Below the pieces are notes generated by a model, which was given only the letters and a program-made list of their open reading frames with translations, had not been told where the DNA came from and did no database searches. From assembly GCF_030817495.1 (NCBI RefSeq), contig NZ_JAUSZK010000001.1, positions 1,116,001 to 1,180,000 of the forward strand: 64,000 bases of DNA, in the 5' to 3' direction. The number at the start of each line of letters is the position of its first letter. The first letter of the stretch is position 1. Shown piece after piece: positions 18,198-24,956 of this stretch. The position numbers were made by a program, and so were the translations under genes. The DNA comes from Streptomyces sp. V3I7 (GTDB taxonomy: Bacteria; Actinomycetota; Actinomycetes; Streptomycetales; Streptomycetaceae).

Positions 18198-18269
18198 GGA
18201 CGATTAGCTCAGCGGGAGAGCGCTTCCCTGACACGGAAGAGGTCACTGGTTCAATCCCAGTATCGTCCA
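18198..18269 (+). tRNA. tRNA-Val (anticodon GAC), copy 4
   Basis: Sequence identical to copies 1 and 2, with acceptor GGACGAT/ATCGTCC. It is the last tRNA of the cluster, followed after eight bases by the terminator. Confidence 0.95.
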
Positions 18270-18277
18270 CACCGGTA

Positions 18278-18312
18278 GAAGCCCCCGGCCGTCTCGTACG
18301 GCCGGGGGCTTC
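18278..18312 (+). terminator. terminator of the tRNA cluster
   Basis: Fifteen-base perfect arms GAAGCCCCCGGCCGT and ACGGCCGGGGGCTTC around the loop CTCGT, followed by TTCGTG. It also lies 17 bases past the stop of the convergent zinc-ribbon gene and may serve both. Confidence 0.85.
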
Positions 18313-18328
18313 TTCGTGTGCTCGGGGC

Positions 18329-18598
18329 TCAGCTGGAGAACAGCATGTGGCCGAAGCTCTTGTGGCGCTGGTGGTGGCCGTAGTGACCGTGGCCGCCATG
18401 GCCGCCGTGCTGCGGGGCGCCCCAGGCGGGCGCGGCCGGGGGCGGCGGGGCGGGCTGGGCCCACTGGGACTCCAGGCTGGTGAGCGCCTCCAGTTCGCCG
18501 TAGTCGAGGAAGATGCCGCGGCAGCCGCTGCACTGCTCGATCTGGACGCCGTTGCGGTTGTAGGTGTGCATCGGCGCATGGCACTTCGGACACTGCAT
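18329..18598 (-). CDS. zf-TFIIB zinc-ribbon protein
   Basis: An 89-residue protein with an N-terminal zinc ribbon: MQCPKCHAPMHTYNRNGVQ, then CSGCRGIFLDYGELEAL. The four cysteines are spaced as in the zf-TFIIB family, whose conserved FLDYGELE follows. The C-terminus is low-complexity, rich in Pro, Ala and especially Gly-His repeats (HGGHGGHGHYGHHQRH), which could bind metal. The ATG at 18598 has GAGGAG about eleven bases upstream. The role is unknown; metal binding or nucleic-acid contact is inferred. It is convergent with the tRNA cluster. Confidence 0.85.
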   Translation of the reverse strand: MQCPKCHAPMHTYNRNGVQIEQCSGCRGIFLDYGELEALTSLESQWAQPAPPPPAAPAWGAPQHGGHGGHGHYGHHQRHKSFGHMLFSS

Positions 18599-18678
18599 GC
18601 TCGACTCAACTCCTCGCCGGTCGGTGGTGCTTCGGGTTTCCCCAGGACAGACTCTGTCCGGGTCCGCCTGGTTGCAAT

Positions 18679-19668
18679 CTACTTGGAGAATCCGTCCGCC
18701 AACTCCGGGGCCGCACGGGCCATTCGGTCGCAGGCGTCGACCAGGCACTGCTCCACCTCGTCGAGCGGGCGGTCCGCCGCGAGCGCCTTGGTGAGGGTCC
18801 GGGCGGCGGCCTGGGCGGTGAGGGCGCGGGCGGGGACGTCGAGGGCGGGCCAGGGGTCGCCCGCGGCGGGTACGGCCGGGCCGCCGGCGGCGCGGTAGGC
18901 GTCGAGGAAGCGGGCCCACTCGTCGGGCGGGAGGAGCCCGCAGGCGTACCAGGCGGCGGGGCGCGCGAGGTCCCAGGCGGGGACGCCGGTACCGAGGTCG
19001 TCGACGTCGATGAGGTGCCAGGGGCCGTCCGGTGCCGGGTGCCGGACGAACTGGCCGAGGTGCAGATCGCCGTGGCAGAGGGTGGCGGCGTCCGGCATGG
19101 GGGCATCGGCGCGCGCCCAGGCCGGGAGGTCCTGCCAGGCGCGCAGGACGGGGGCCGCGGCGCGGGCGGCGCCGGGCGCGGCGGAGCGGAGGGCCGCTCG
19201 GAGGCGGGCGAGCGCGAGCGCGGCCTTCACGGGGCCGCGCATGGCGGGGAGGGCGGGGCATTCAGTCTGCGGCTCCTCGCCCAACAGCCTTGTGACGGGC
19301 GTTCGGTGGAGGCGGGCGAGGAGGTCTCCCGATGCCTCCCACGGGGCTGCGTCGGGGGTGTCCGGGTTCACCGGGGTGCCGTACGGCCAGAAGGTCGCCA
19401 GGCGGCCATGGAGGCGGGCGGGGGCCGTGTCGAGGGGCGGGAGGAGTACGTCGGGGAGGCGGGCCGCGACGGTCAGGCGCGCGGTGAGTTCGGCGGGGTC
19501 GGTGCCCGGGGCGTGGGCCTTCGCGACGGTGTCCGCGTGGCGTACGACGGTCGCGTCCGGGCGGTCGGCGAGGGTGACTGCCGTGCCGCAGGCGCAGGGG
19601 GTACCGCCGGGGTGGGCGGCGGCAGCGGCCCTGCCGGCCAGGTGCGCCCGTATGTGTGCGGTCGTCAT
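18679..19668 (-). CDS. APH-fold phosphotransferase
   Basis: A 329-residue protein of the aminoglycoside-phosphotransferase/choline-kinase fold. The catalytic loop is HGDLHLGQFV near residue 200, with glutamine where the classical Brenner motif has asparagine, as in maltokinase-like members. The metal-binding IDVDDLG follows near 222, and then the helical WDLARPAAWYACGLL. The N-lobe lacks a clear Gly-rich loop. The substrate is unknown; antibiotic resistance should not be assumed. The start is the ATG at 19668. It is followed by the zinc-ribbon gene on the same strand. Confidence 0.8.
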   Translation of the reverse strand: MTTAHIRAHLAGRAAAAAHPGGTPCACGTAVTLADRPDATVVRHADTVAKAHAPGTDPAELTARLTVAARLPDVLLPPLDTAPARLHGRLATFWPYGTPVNPDTPDAAPWEASGDLLARLHRTPVTRLLGEEPQTECPALPAMRGPVKAALALARLRAALRSAAPGAARAAAPVLRAWQDLPAWARADAPMPDAATLCHGDLHLGQFVRHPAPDGPWHLIDVDDLGTGVPAWDLARPAAWYACGLLPPDEWARFLDAYRAAGGPAVPAAGDPWPALDVPARALTAQAAARTLTKALAADRPLDEVEQCLVDACDRMARAAPELADGFSK

Positions 19669-19735
19669 GAGGCCCCCGGATGCGTACGCGCGGATGTGCT
19701 GGGCGAGCGTACGCGAGGACGGCCGGCGTACAGCA

Positions 19736-19767
19736 ATGCCGGCGCAGCTCTCCAGCTGCGCCGGCAT
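19736..19767 (-). terminator. perfect 14-bp hairpin
   Basis: ATGCCGGCGCAGCT and AGCTGCGCCGGCAT pair perfectly across a four-base loop, 88 bases past the stop of the small leftward gene at 19856 and upstream of the phosphotransferase start. The likely role is terminating the small gene's transcript. Confidence 0.6.
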
Positions 19768-19855
19768 CTGTGCCGTCCGCCGGACCCCCGTCCCCACGGG
19801 GTTTCATGGGTGGATGTCCCCGCCCGGACCGCTCTTCCGGGCCTGGGGTCGCCGC

Positions 19856-20053
19856 TCAGCGCCCCAGCATCTCGCCCACGGACGACGCCTGTGTGGCCAC
19901 CGTCTCCCAGCCGTCGAAGACGAGCAGGAGTAGGGCCGCCAGAGGAAGGGCCATGACCGTCGCCACCAGGGGGTGGCGAGGGGTCGTACGGCGTGACCGG
20001 AACGCGGTGCGCTCCGGCACGCGGAGCAGTGTCCGCGGTGCCGTCTGGGCCAT
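19856..20053 (-). CDS. small membrane protein, 65 residues
   Basis: Begins MAQTAPRTLLRVPERTAF, with a basic N-terminus (RSRRTTPRHP), then one hydrophobic helix LVATVMALPLAALLLLVF and a short polar tail ending SSVGEMLGR. The ATG at 20053 has AGGAGAGG about six bases upstream, which supports a real gene. The topology suggests N-in with a small external tail. No function is known. Confidence 0.72.
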   Translation of the reverse strand: MAQTAPRTLLRVPERTAFRSRRTTPRHPLVATVMALPLAALLLLVFDGWETVATQASSVGEMLGR

Positions 20054-20248
20054 GGTCCCTCTCCTGACCGTTCTCGGTTGTCGGCAGCGACGGGTGCCTG
20101 ACCTCGGGGGACGAGTACCGCACCCGCCGCTGGAGCTCAAATCTAGGCGCGCGCCCCGCGGCGGACGTCATGCCTTCGTACCGAATCGCCGGCCTCCCGG
20201 AGGATGAGCCGCCTCGCGCGGAGTACTCCCCTGGGTGGAGGCGCGGGC

Positions 20249-20524
20249 CTAGGTCTCGGGGTCTTCCCGGAGAGCGTGTCCGGACCCTCCGCGTTTTTCC
20301 GAACTGTCCTGGCGTGGGACGGGATGCTCGACGAGAGCCAGCACCCGGTTCGCCATGAAGCGGGCTGTCCGGACAACCACGCCAGTGCGGGTGACTTCGC
20401 TCACTTCCACCACACCCCGGCGTACCGCCGTCTCCACCCGGCGGCCCGCTCTGCCCGCCACCACCTCGTACGTACGCGTCGTGTCACCGGCGTCCACGAC
20501 TATCTCCACCCGGTCACCCTTCAC
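20249..20524 (-). CDS. conserved hypothetical protein, 91 residues
   Basis: A small protein starting MKGDRVEIVVDAGDTTRTYEV and dominated by short beta strands in its first 65 residues (VEIVV, TYEVV, VVEVSEV, GVVVRTARF), suggesting a compact beta-barrel, followed by a polar tail. The start is GTG at 20524 with GAGGGGG nine bases upstream. It is divergent from the Ser/Thr kinase gene (about 195 bases). I do not recognise a named family. Confidence 0.7.
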   Translation of the reverse strand: MKGDRVEIVVDAGDTTRTYEVVAGRAGRRVETAVRRGVVEVSEVTRTGVVVRTARFMANRVLALVEHPVPRQDSSEKRGGSGHALREDPET

Positions 20525-20720
20525 CTACCCAATCCCCCTCGCCCGACTGTCCGTTGGAGTCGCAACACGGTCAAAACGGTCCTTGTGCACGGATTCCTGA
20601 CCACTCTTCAATTCTCGCACCGGGCACTGACAATCGATCGGGACGAGAGGGCGCGGCCTCTGCGCGCGGGCGGCCGTGGAAACGTAAGCTGTGGCTCGTC
20701 AGACGGACCGGGCAGCGGGG

Positions 20721-22106
20721 ATGAACATGGCGATGATGCGCCTGAGGCGCGAGGACCCGCGCGTCGTCGGCTCGTTCAGGCTTCACAGACGGCTCGGCGC
20801 GGGCGGAATGGGTGTGGTCTACCTCGGTTCCGACCGCAAGGGCCAGCGGGTCGCGCTCAAGGTGATCCGTCCCGATCTGGCGGAGGACCAGGAGTTCCGT
20901 TCGCGGTTCGCGCGTGAGGTCTCGGCGGCGCGGCGGATCAGGGGCGGGTGCACGGCGCGGCTCGTGGCGGCCGATCTTGACGCCGACCGGCCGTGGTTCG
21001 CGACGCAGTACGTCCCGGGTCCCTCGCTGCACGACAAGGTCGCCGACGAGGGTCCGCTCGTCGCGGCGGAGGCGGCCGCGATCGGCGCGGCGCTGTCCGA
21101 GGGGCTGGTGGCGGTGCACGAGGCCGGTGTCGTACACCGGGACCTGAAGCCGTCCAACATCCTGCTGTCCCCGAAGGGGCCGCGGATCATCGACTTCGGC
21201 ATCGCCTGGGCGACCGGGGCGTCCACGCTCACCCACGTCGGCACGGCCGTCGGCTCCCCCGGCTTCCTCGCGCCCGAGCAGGTGCGCGGCGCCGCGGTGA
21301 CGCCCGCCACCGACGTGTTCTCGCTCGGCGCGACCCTCGCGTACGCGTCGACCGGTGACTCGCCCTTCGGGCACGGCAGTTCCGAGGTGATGCTCTACCG
21401 CGTGGTCCACGAGGAGCCGCAGCTGCACGGCGTACCGGACGCGCTGGCCCCGCTCGTGCGGGCCTGTCTGGCGAAGGTCCCGGAGGAGCGGCCCAGCACG
21501 CTCCAACTGTCGCTCAGGCTCAAGGAGATCGCGGCGCGCGAGGCGCAGGGACTCACCGACGTACGTCCGCCCGCGCCGCGCACGGCCGACGCGGACCAGC
21601 CCACCGGGCGGCTCACCCGGACCTACCCGGAGCAGCAGCGCGCCCAGCGGGGCCCGCGGTCCTCCCCGGGGACGCCGGTGCCTCGGAGCAGCACGCCCGC
21701 GCGCGGGAACACGCCCGCGCCCCGCGGCAGCAGTGCCTCGCGCGGCGGCAGCGCGTCTCGTGGGGGCGGTGCGTCGCGGGGCGGCGTCTCCTCGCGCGCG
21801 GGCGGGGCGCGGTCGACGCCCGCGTCGCACAGCACCGCACGGTCCGGCAGCGGGAGCCGTCCCGCTCCGCGCAGCGGTGCCGGGCGGCCGCCGGCGCCGC
21901 GGACCACGGGGACCCGGCTGCGGCCGGCCAACCCGCGGCTGCTGCGCCAGCGGCTGTTCGTGTTCGTCGTGGTGACCCTGCTGGTCGCCCTGGGCATCGC
22001 CGTCGCCCAGGGCTGCGAGGGTCCGGCGCGCGGCCTGGACGGCTCCGGACGGGTCACCGTCGCGGAGCACGCGCGCGTGGGCGCGGTCCCGGAGACCGGG
22101 CCGTAG
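20721..22106 (+). CDS. Ser/Thr protein kinase (Hanks/PknB type), membrane-anchored
   Basis: A 461-residue kinase with a complete catalytic domain (residues 18-265): Gly-rich loop GAGGMGVVY, lysine in VALKV, HRDLKPSN, DFG, and APEQ. A ~120-residue Ser/Gly/Ala/Arg/Pro-rich linker follows, and then one transmembrane helix RLFVFVVVTLLVALGIAVA near residue 422. Only about 20 residues lie outside, with no PASTA or other sensor domain. Several ATGs compete for the start (20721, 20727, 20733); 20721 is chosen for its purine-rich upstream. The last codons lie inside the degenerate repeat array that follows, so the external tail may be repeat-derived. Confidence 0.9.
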   Translation: MNMAMMRLRREDPRVVGSFRLHRRLGAGGMGVVYLGSDRKGQRVALKVIRPDLAEDQEFRSRFAREVSAARRIRGGCTARLVAADLDADRPWFATQYVPGPSLHDKVADEGPLVAAEAAAIGAALSEGLVAVHEAGVVHRDLKPSNILLSPKGPRIIDFGIAWATGASTLTHVGTAVGSPGFLAPEQVRGAAVTPATDVFSLGATLAYASTGDSPFGHGSSEVMLYRVVHEEPQLHGVPDALAPLVRACLAKVPEERPSTLQLSLRLKEIAAREAQGLTDVRPPAPRTADADQPTGRLTRTYPEQQRAQRGPRSSPGTPVPRSSTPARGNTPAPRGSSASRGGSASRGGGASRGGVSSRAGGARSTPASHSTARSGSGSRPAPRSGAGRPPAPRTTGTRLRPANPRLLRQRLFVFVVVTLLVALGIAVAQGCEGPARGLDGSGRVTVAEHARVGAVPETGP

Positions 22107-22660
22107 CATCGCGGGGCACGCGCGCGGGGGTGCGGTCGCGGAGGCCGGACCGTGGCGTCGCGCAGCACGCGCGCGAGTGCGGTCCCGGAGGCCGGACCGG
22201 AGCGTCGCGGCGCGATCCCCAACGCCAGGCCCACAGCGGCGCGAAGCACGCGCGCGTGGACACGGTCCCGGAGAACGGACCGCCGCATCGCGGCATCCCC
22301 GCACGCGGGTGCGAATCCCGAAGCCAGCCCCATCGCGGCGCGAAGCACACGCGCGGGGCGCGGTCCCGGAGACCGTAGCGTCGAGGCGTCTTCGCACGTG
22401 GGCGCGAACCCTAAGCCAGACCCACAGCGGCGCGAAGCACGCGCGCGTGGACACGGTCCCGGAGAACGGACCGTGGCGTCGCGGCATCCCCGCACGCGGG
22501 CGCGAATCCCGAAGCCAGACCGTAGCGTCGCGGGGCACGCGCGCGTGGACGCGGTTCGGAGACCGGACCGTCGCCTTGCGGCGCCCCCCGCACACGAGCA
22601 CGATCCCCAACGCCGGACCCACAGCGGCGCGAAGCACGCGCGCAGGGCTGACCCGGCACC
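22060..22660. repeat. degenerate tandem array, 49-bp unit and 98-bp higher-order unit
   Basis: The motif CACGCGCGCGTGG followed by a GGTCCCGGAGACCGGACCG-like stretch occurs about eight times, with CAC starts at 22068, 22117, 22166, 22247, 22346, 22438, 22536 and 22635. Spacings are 49, 49, 81, 99, 92, 98 and 99 bases. In the right half a second motif (AATCCCGAAGCCAG or ATCCCCAACGCCAG, then CGGCGCGAAG) alternates with the first. The units around 22247 and 22438 are nearly identical over about 100 bases. CACGCGCGCGTG is itself a palindrome, and CGGTCC/GGACCG can form a stem. No gene is present from 22107 to 22708. Confidence 0.85.
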
Positions 22661-22708
22661 TACCCGAAGTAGTAGGTGGCCTTACGCGGCGGCGTCCCCG
22701 CCGGGGGG

Positions 22709-23527
22709 CTATTCCTGTGGGCGTCCCGAGGCGACCGCGTAGAAGGCGACCGCGGCGGCCGCGCCCACGTTGAGCGAGTCGACGCCGTGGGACATGGGGA
22801 TGCGCACCCAGGTGTCGGCCGCGTCCAGGGCGCGGCGGGACAGCCCGCTGCCCTCGGCGCCGAGCATCAGCGCGACGCGGTCCATGCGGTGCGGGGCGAC
22901 CTCGTCGAGGGTCTTGGACCGCTCGTCCGGTGTCAGGGCGAGCAGGGAGAAGCCCGCCTCGCGGACCGCCTCCAGGCCGTGCGGCCAGGTCTCCAGACGG
23001 GCGTACGGCACGGAGAAGACCGCGCCCATGGAGACCTTGACGCTGCGGCGGTAGAGCGGGTCGGCGCAGTCCGGGGAGAGCAGCACCGCGTCCATGCCGA
23101 GGGCCGCCGCCGAGCGGAAGATGGCACCGATGTTGGTGTGGTCGTTCACGGACTCCATGACGGCCACCCGCCGTGCGGAGCGCAGCAGTTCGGGCGCCGT
23201 GGGCAGCGGCTTGCGCTGCATGGAGGCGAGGGCGCCGCGGTGCACGTGGTAGCCGGTGACCTGTTCGGCGAGGTCCGGGCTGACCGCGTACACGGGAGCG
23301 GGGCTCGCGTCGATGACGTCGCGCATGGCGTCGATCCACTTGGCCGACAGCAGCATCGAGCGCATCGCGTAGCCGGCGTCCGTGGCCCGCCGGATGACCT
23401 TCTCGCCCTCGGCGATGAACAGGCCCTCGGCCGGTTCGCGCCTGCGGCGCAGTTCGACGTCGGTCAGGCCCGTGTAGTCGCCGAGGCGCGGGTCGTCGGG
23501 GTCCTCGATGGTGATGAGTTCGGCCAC
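22709..23527 (-). CDS. SpoU/TrmH-family RNA 2'-O-ribose methyltransferase
   Basis: A 272-residue SPOUT methyltransferase. An N-terminal RNA-binding domain (residues 1-100, with RREPAEGLFIAEGEKV) is followed by the knotted catalytic domain with motif 1 NDHTNIGAIFRSAAALG, motif 2 LMLGAEGSGLS and motif 3 IPMSHGVDSLNVGAAAAVAFY. It transfers methyl from S-adenosylmethionine to a ribose 2'-OH in rRNA or tRNA. Some relatives (Tsr/TlrB types) give antibiotic resistance, but this one lacks specific evidence for that. The start is GTG at 23527 with a weak ribosome site. It is followed by the repeat array. Confidence 0.92.
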   Translation of the reverse strand: MAELITIEDPDDPRLGDYTGLTDVELRRRREPAEGLFIAEGEKVIRRATDAGYAMRSMLLSAKWIDAMRDVIDASPAPVYAVSPDLAEQVTGYHVHRGALASMQRKPLPTAPELLRSARRVAVMESVNDHTNIGAIFRSAAALGMDAVLLSPDCADPLYRRSVKVSMGAVFSVPYARLETWPHGLEAVREAGFSLLALTPDERSKTLDEVAPHRMDRVALMLGAEGSGLSRRALDAADTWVRIPMSHGVDSLNVGAAAAVAFYAVASGRPQE

Positions 23528-23575
23528 GGGGTGATTACTGCCTTGTCCAGGATGGGGTGCCAGGGGCGGGTTGCG

Positions 23576-24805
23576 TCATCCCAGGTTAAGGCCCACGCCG
23601 ACGACGTCGCCGACGACGATCACCGCGGGGGGCCGTACGTCCTCGGCGCGGACGGTCTCGGCGACGGTGGCGAGGGTGGCGTCGACGCGCCGCTGGGCGG
23701 CCGTGGTGCCCTCCTGGACCAGGGCGACCGGGGTGTCCGGGGACTTGCCGTGGGCGATGAGCGTCTCGGCGATCCTGCCGATCTTGTCGACGCCCATCAG
23801 GATCACGAGTGAGCCGGTCAGCCGGGCCAGCGCGGCCCAGTCGACCAGGGAGCGCTCGTCGTCGGGGGCGACATGGCCGCTGACGACCGTGAACTCGTGG
23901 GCGACGCCGCGGTGGGTGACCGGGATGCCGGCCGCGCCGGGCACCGAGATCGAGCTGGAGATGCCGGGCACGACGGTGCACGGGATGCCGGCCTCGGCGA
24001 GCGCCTGGGCCTCCTCCATGCCGCGGCCGAAGACGAACGGGTCGCCGCCCTTGAGCCGGACGACCGACTTGCCCTGCTTGGCGTGCTCGATCAGGGCGTT
24101 GTTGATGGCCTCCTGGGCCATGAAGCGGCCGTAGGGGATCTTCGCGGCGTCGATCACCTCGACGTGCGGCGGGAGTTCGGCGAGCAGGTCGCGCGGGCCG
24201 AGCCGGTCGGCGATGACCACGTCGGCCTCGGCGAGCAGGCGGCGGCCGCGCACGGTGATGAGGTCCGGGTCCCCGGGTCCGCCGCCGACCAGGGCCACGC
24301 CGGGCGTACGGGTGCGGTGGTGCGGGGCGACGAGGGTGCCGTCGCGCAGGCCCTCGACGACGGCGTCGCGGATCGCGGCGGTGTGCCGGGGGTCGCGGCC
24401 GCGGGCCTCGGTGGTGAGGACGGCGACCGTGACGCCCTCGCTGTGGCCGGTGGCCGGGGTCCAGGCGGAGGCGGCGTCGGCGTCGTCGGAGCGCACGCAC
24501 CAGACGCGGCGGCGTTCCGCCTCGGCGGAGGCGGCCGCGTTGGCATCGGGGTCACTGGTGGCGACGAGGGCGTACCAGGCGTCGGCGAGGTCACCGTCGG
24601 CGTACGGGCGCCGCTCCCAGGTGATCTCGCCCGCGTCGGCCATGGCCTCGACGGAGGCGGTCGCCTCGGGGGAGACGAGGAGCACGTCGGCGCCCGCCGC
24701 GATGAGCGCCGGCAGGCGGCGCTGGGCGACCTGACCGCCGCCCAGGACGACCACGCGGCGGCCGGAGAGGCGGAGGCCTACGGGGTAGGCGGGGTGTTCG
24801 GCCAT
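23576..24805 (-). CDS. cobA: siroheme synthase-like fusion: precorrin-2 dehydrogenase and uroporphyrinogen-III C-methyltransferase
   Basis: A 409-residue bifunctional enzyme. The N-terminal NAD-binding part (residues 1-150) has LSGRRVVVLGGGQVAQRRLPAL, as in CysG/Met8. The C-terminal SUMT domain (from about 165) has VALVGGGPGDPDLITVRGRRLL, RLKGGDPFVFGRGMEEA and GIPVTHRGVAHEF. It methylates uroporphyrinogen III at C2 and C7 and oxidises precorrin-2, feeding siroheme and cobalamin. The ferrochelatase half of CysG may be weak or missing in the short N-terminal part. ATG at 24805 has GAGGAG nine bases upstream. Upstream lies the BluB-CobT gene on the same strand, separated by a terminator-like hairpin. 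Confidence 0.93.
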   Translation of the reverse strand: MAEHPAYPVGLRLSGRRVVVLGGGQVAQRRLPALIAAGADVLLVSPEATASVEAMADAGEITWERRPYADGDLADAWYALVATSDPDANAAASAEAERRRVWCVRSDDADAASAWTPATGHSEGVTVAVLTTEARGRDPRHTAAIRDAVVEGLRDGTLVAPHHRTRTPGVALVGGGPGDPDLITVRGRRLLAEADVVIADRLGPRDLLAELPPHVEVIDAAKIPYGRFMAQEAINNALIEHAKQGKSVVRLKGGDPFVFGRGMEEAQALAEAGIPCTVVPGISSSISVPGAAGIPVTHRGVAHEFTVVSGHVAPDDERSLVDWAALARLTGSLVILMGVDKIGRIAETLIAHGKSPDTPVALVQEGTTAAQRRVDATLATVAETVRAEDVRPPAVIVVGDVVGVGLNLG

Positions 24806-24906
24806 GAGGTACGGCTCCTCGTGCAGCTCTGCTCTGCGATGGGCGCGCTGCAGCTCCGAAGCGGCCCTGACGTGCGGATCTTAAGCGTTCGACCGGGTGT
24901 GCGACA

Positions 24907-24938
24907 GGGTGGTCCGGTTGCTGAACACCGGACCACCC
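24907..24938 (-). terminator. hairpin after the BluB-CobT gene
   Basis: GGGTGGTCCGGT and ACCGGACCACCC form a perfect 12-base stem with an eight-base loop, 19 bases past the leftward stop at 24957. The cobA start lies about 100 bases further on and would then need its own promoter or read-through. Confidence 0.75.
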
Positions 24939-24956
24939 CTCCCGCGGCGTCTGCCG

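Noticed and set aside
18679..19668. aminoglycoside resistance gene
   Set aside because: The APH fold is shared by many small-molecule kinases, HGDLHLGQ differs from classical resistance enzymes, and the neighbours do not suggest resistance.
22060..22660. CRISPR array
   Set aside because: Units are degenerate, spacings vary and no unique spacers separate identical repeats, and no cas genes are near. It is a degenerate tandem array.
20571..23339. 922-codon minus frame across the repeat array and the RNA methyltransferase gene
   Set aside because: It runs through non-coding repeats and the start of the opposite-strand kinase gene. The repetitive ARVLRA segments come only from the repeat DNA, and no start site is supported.
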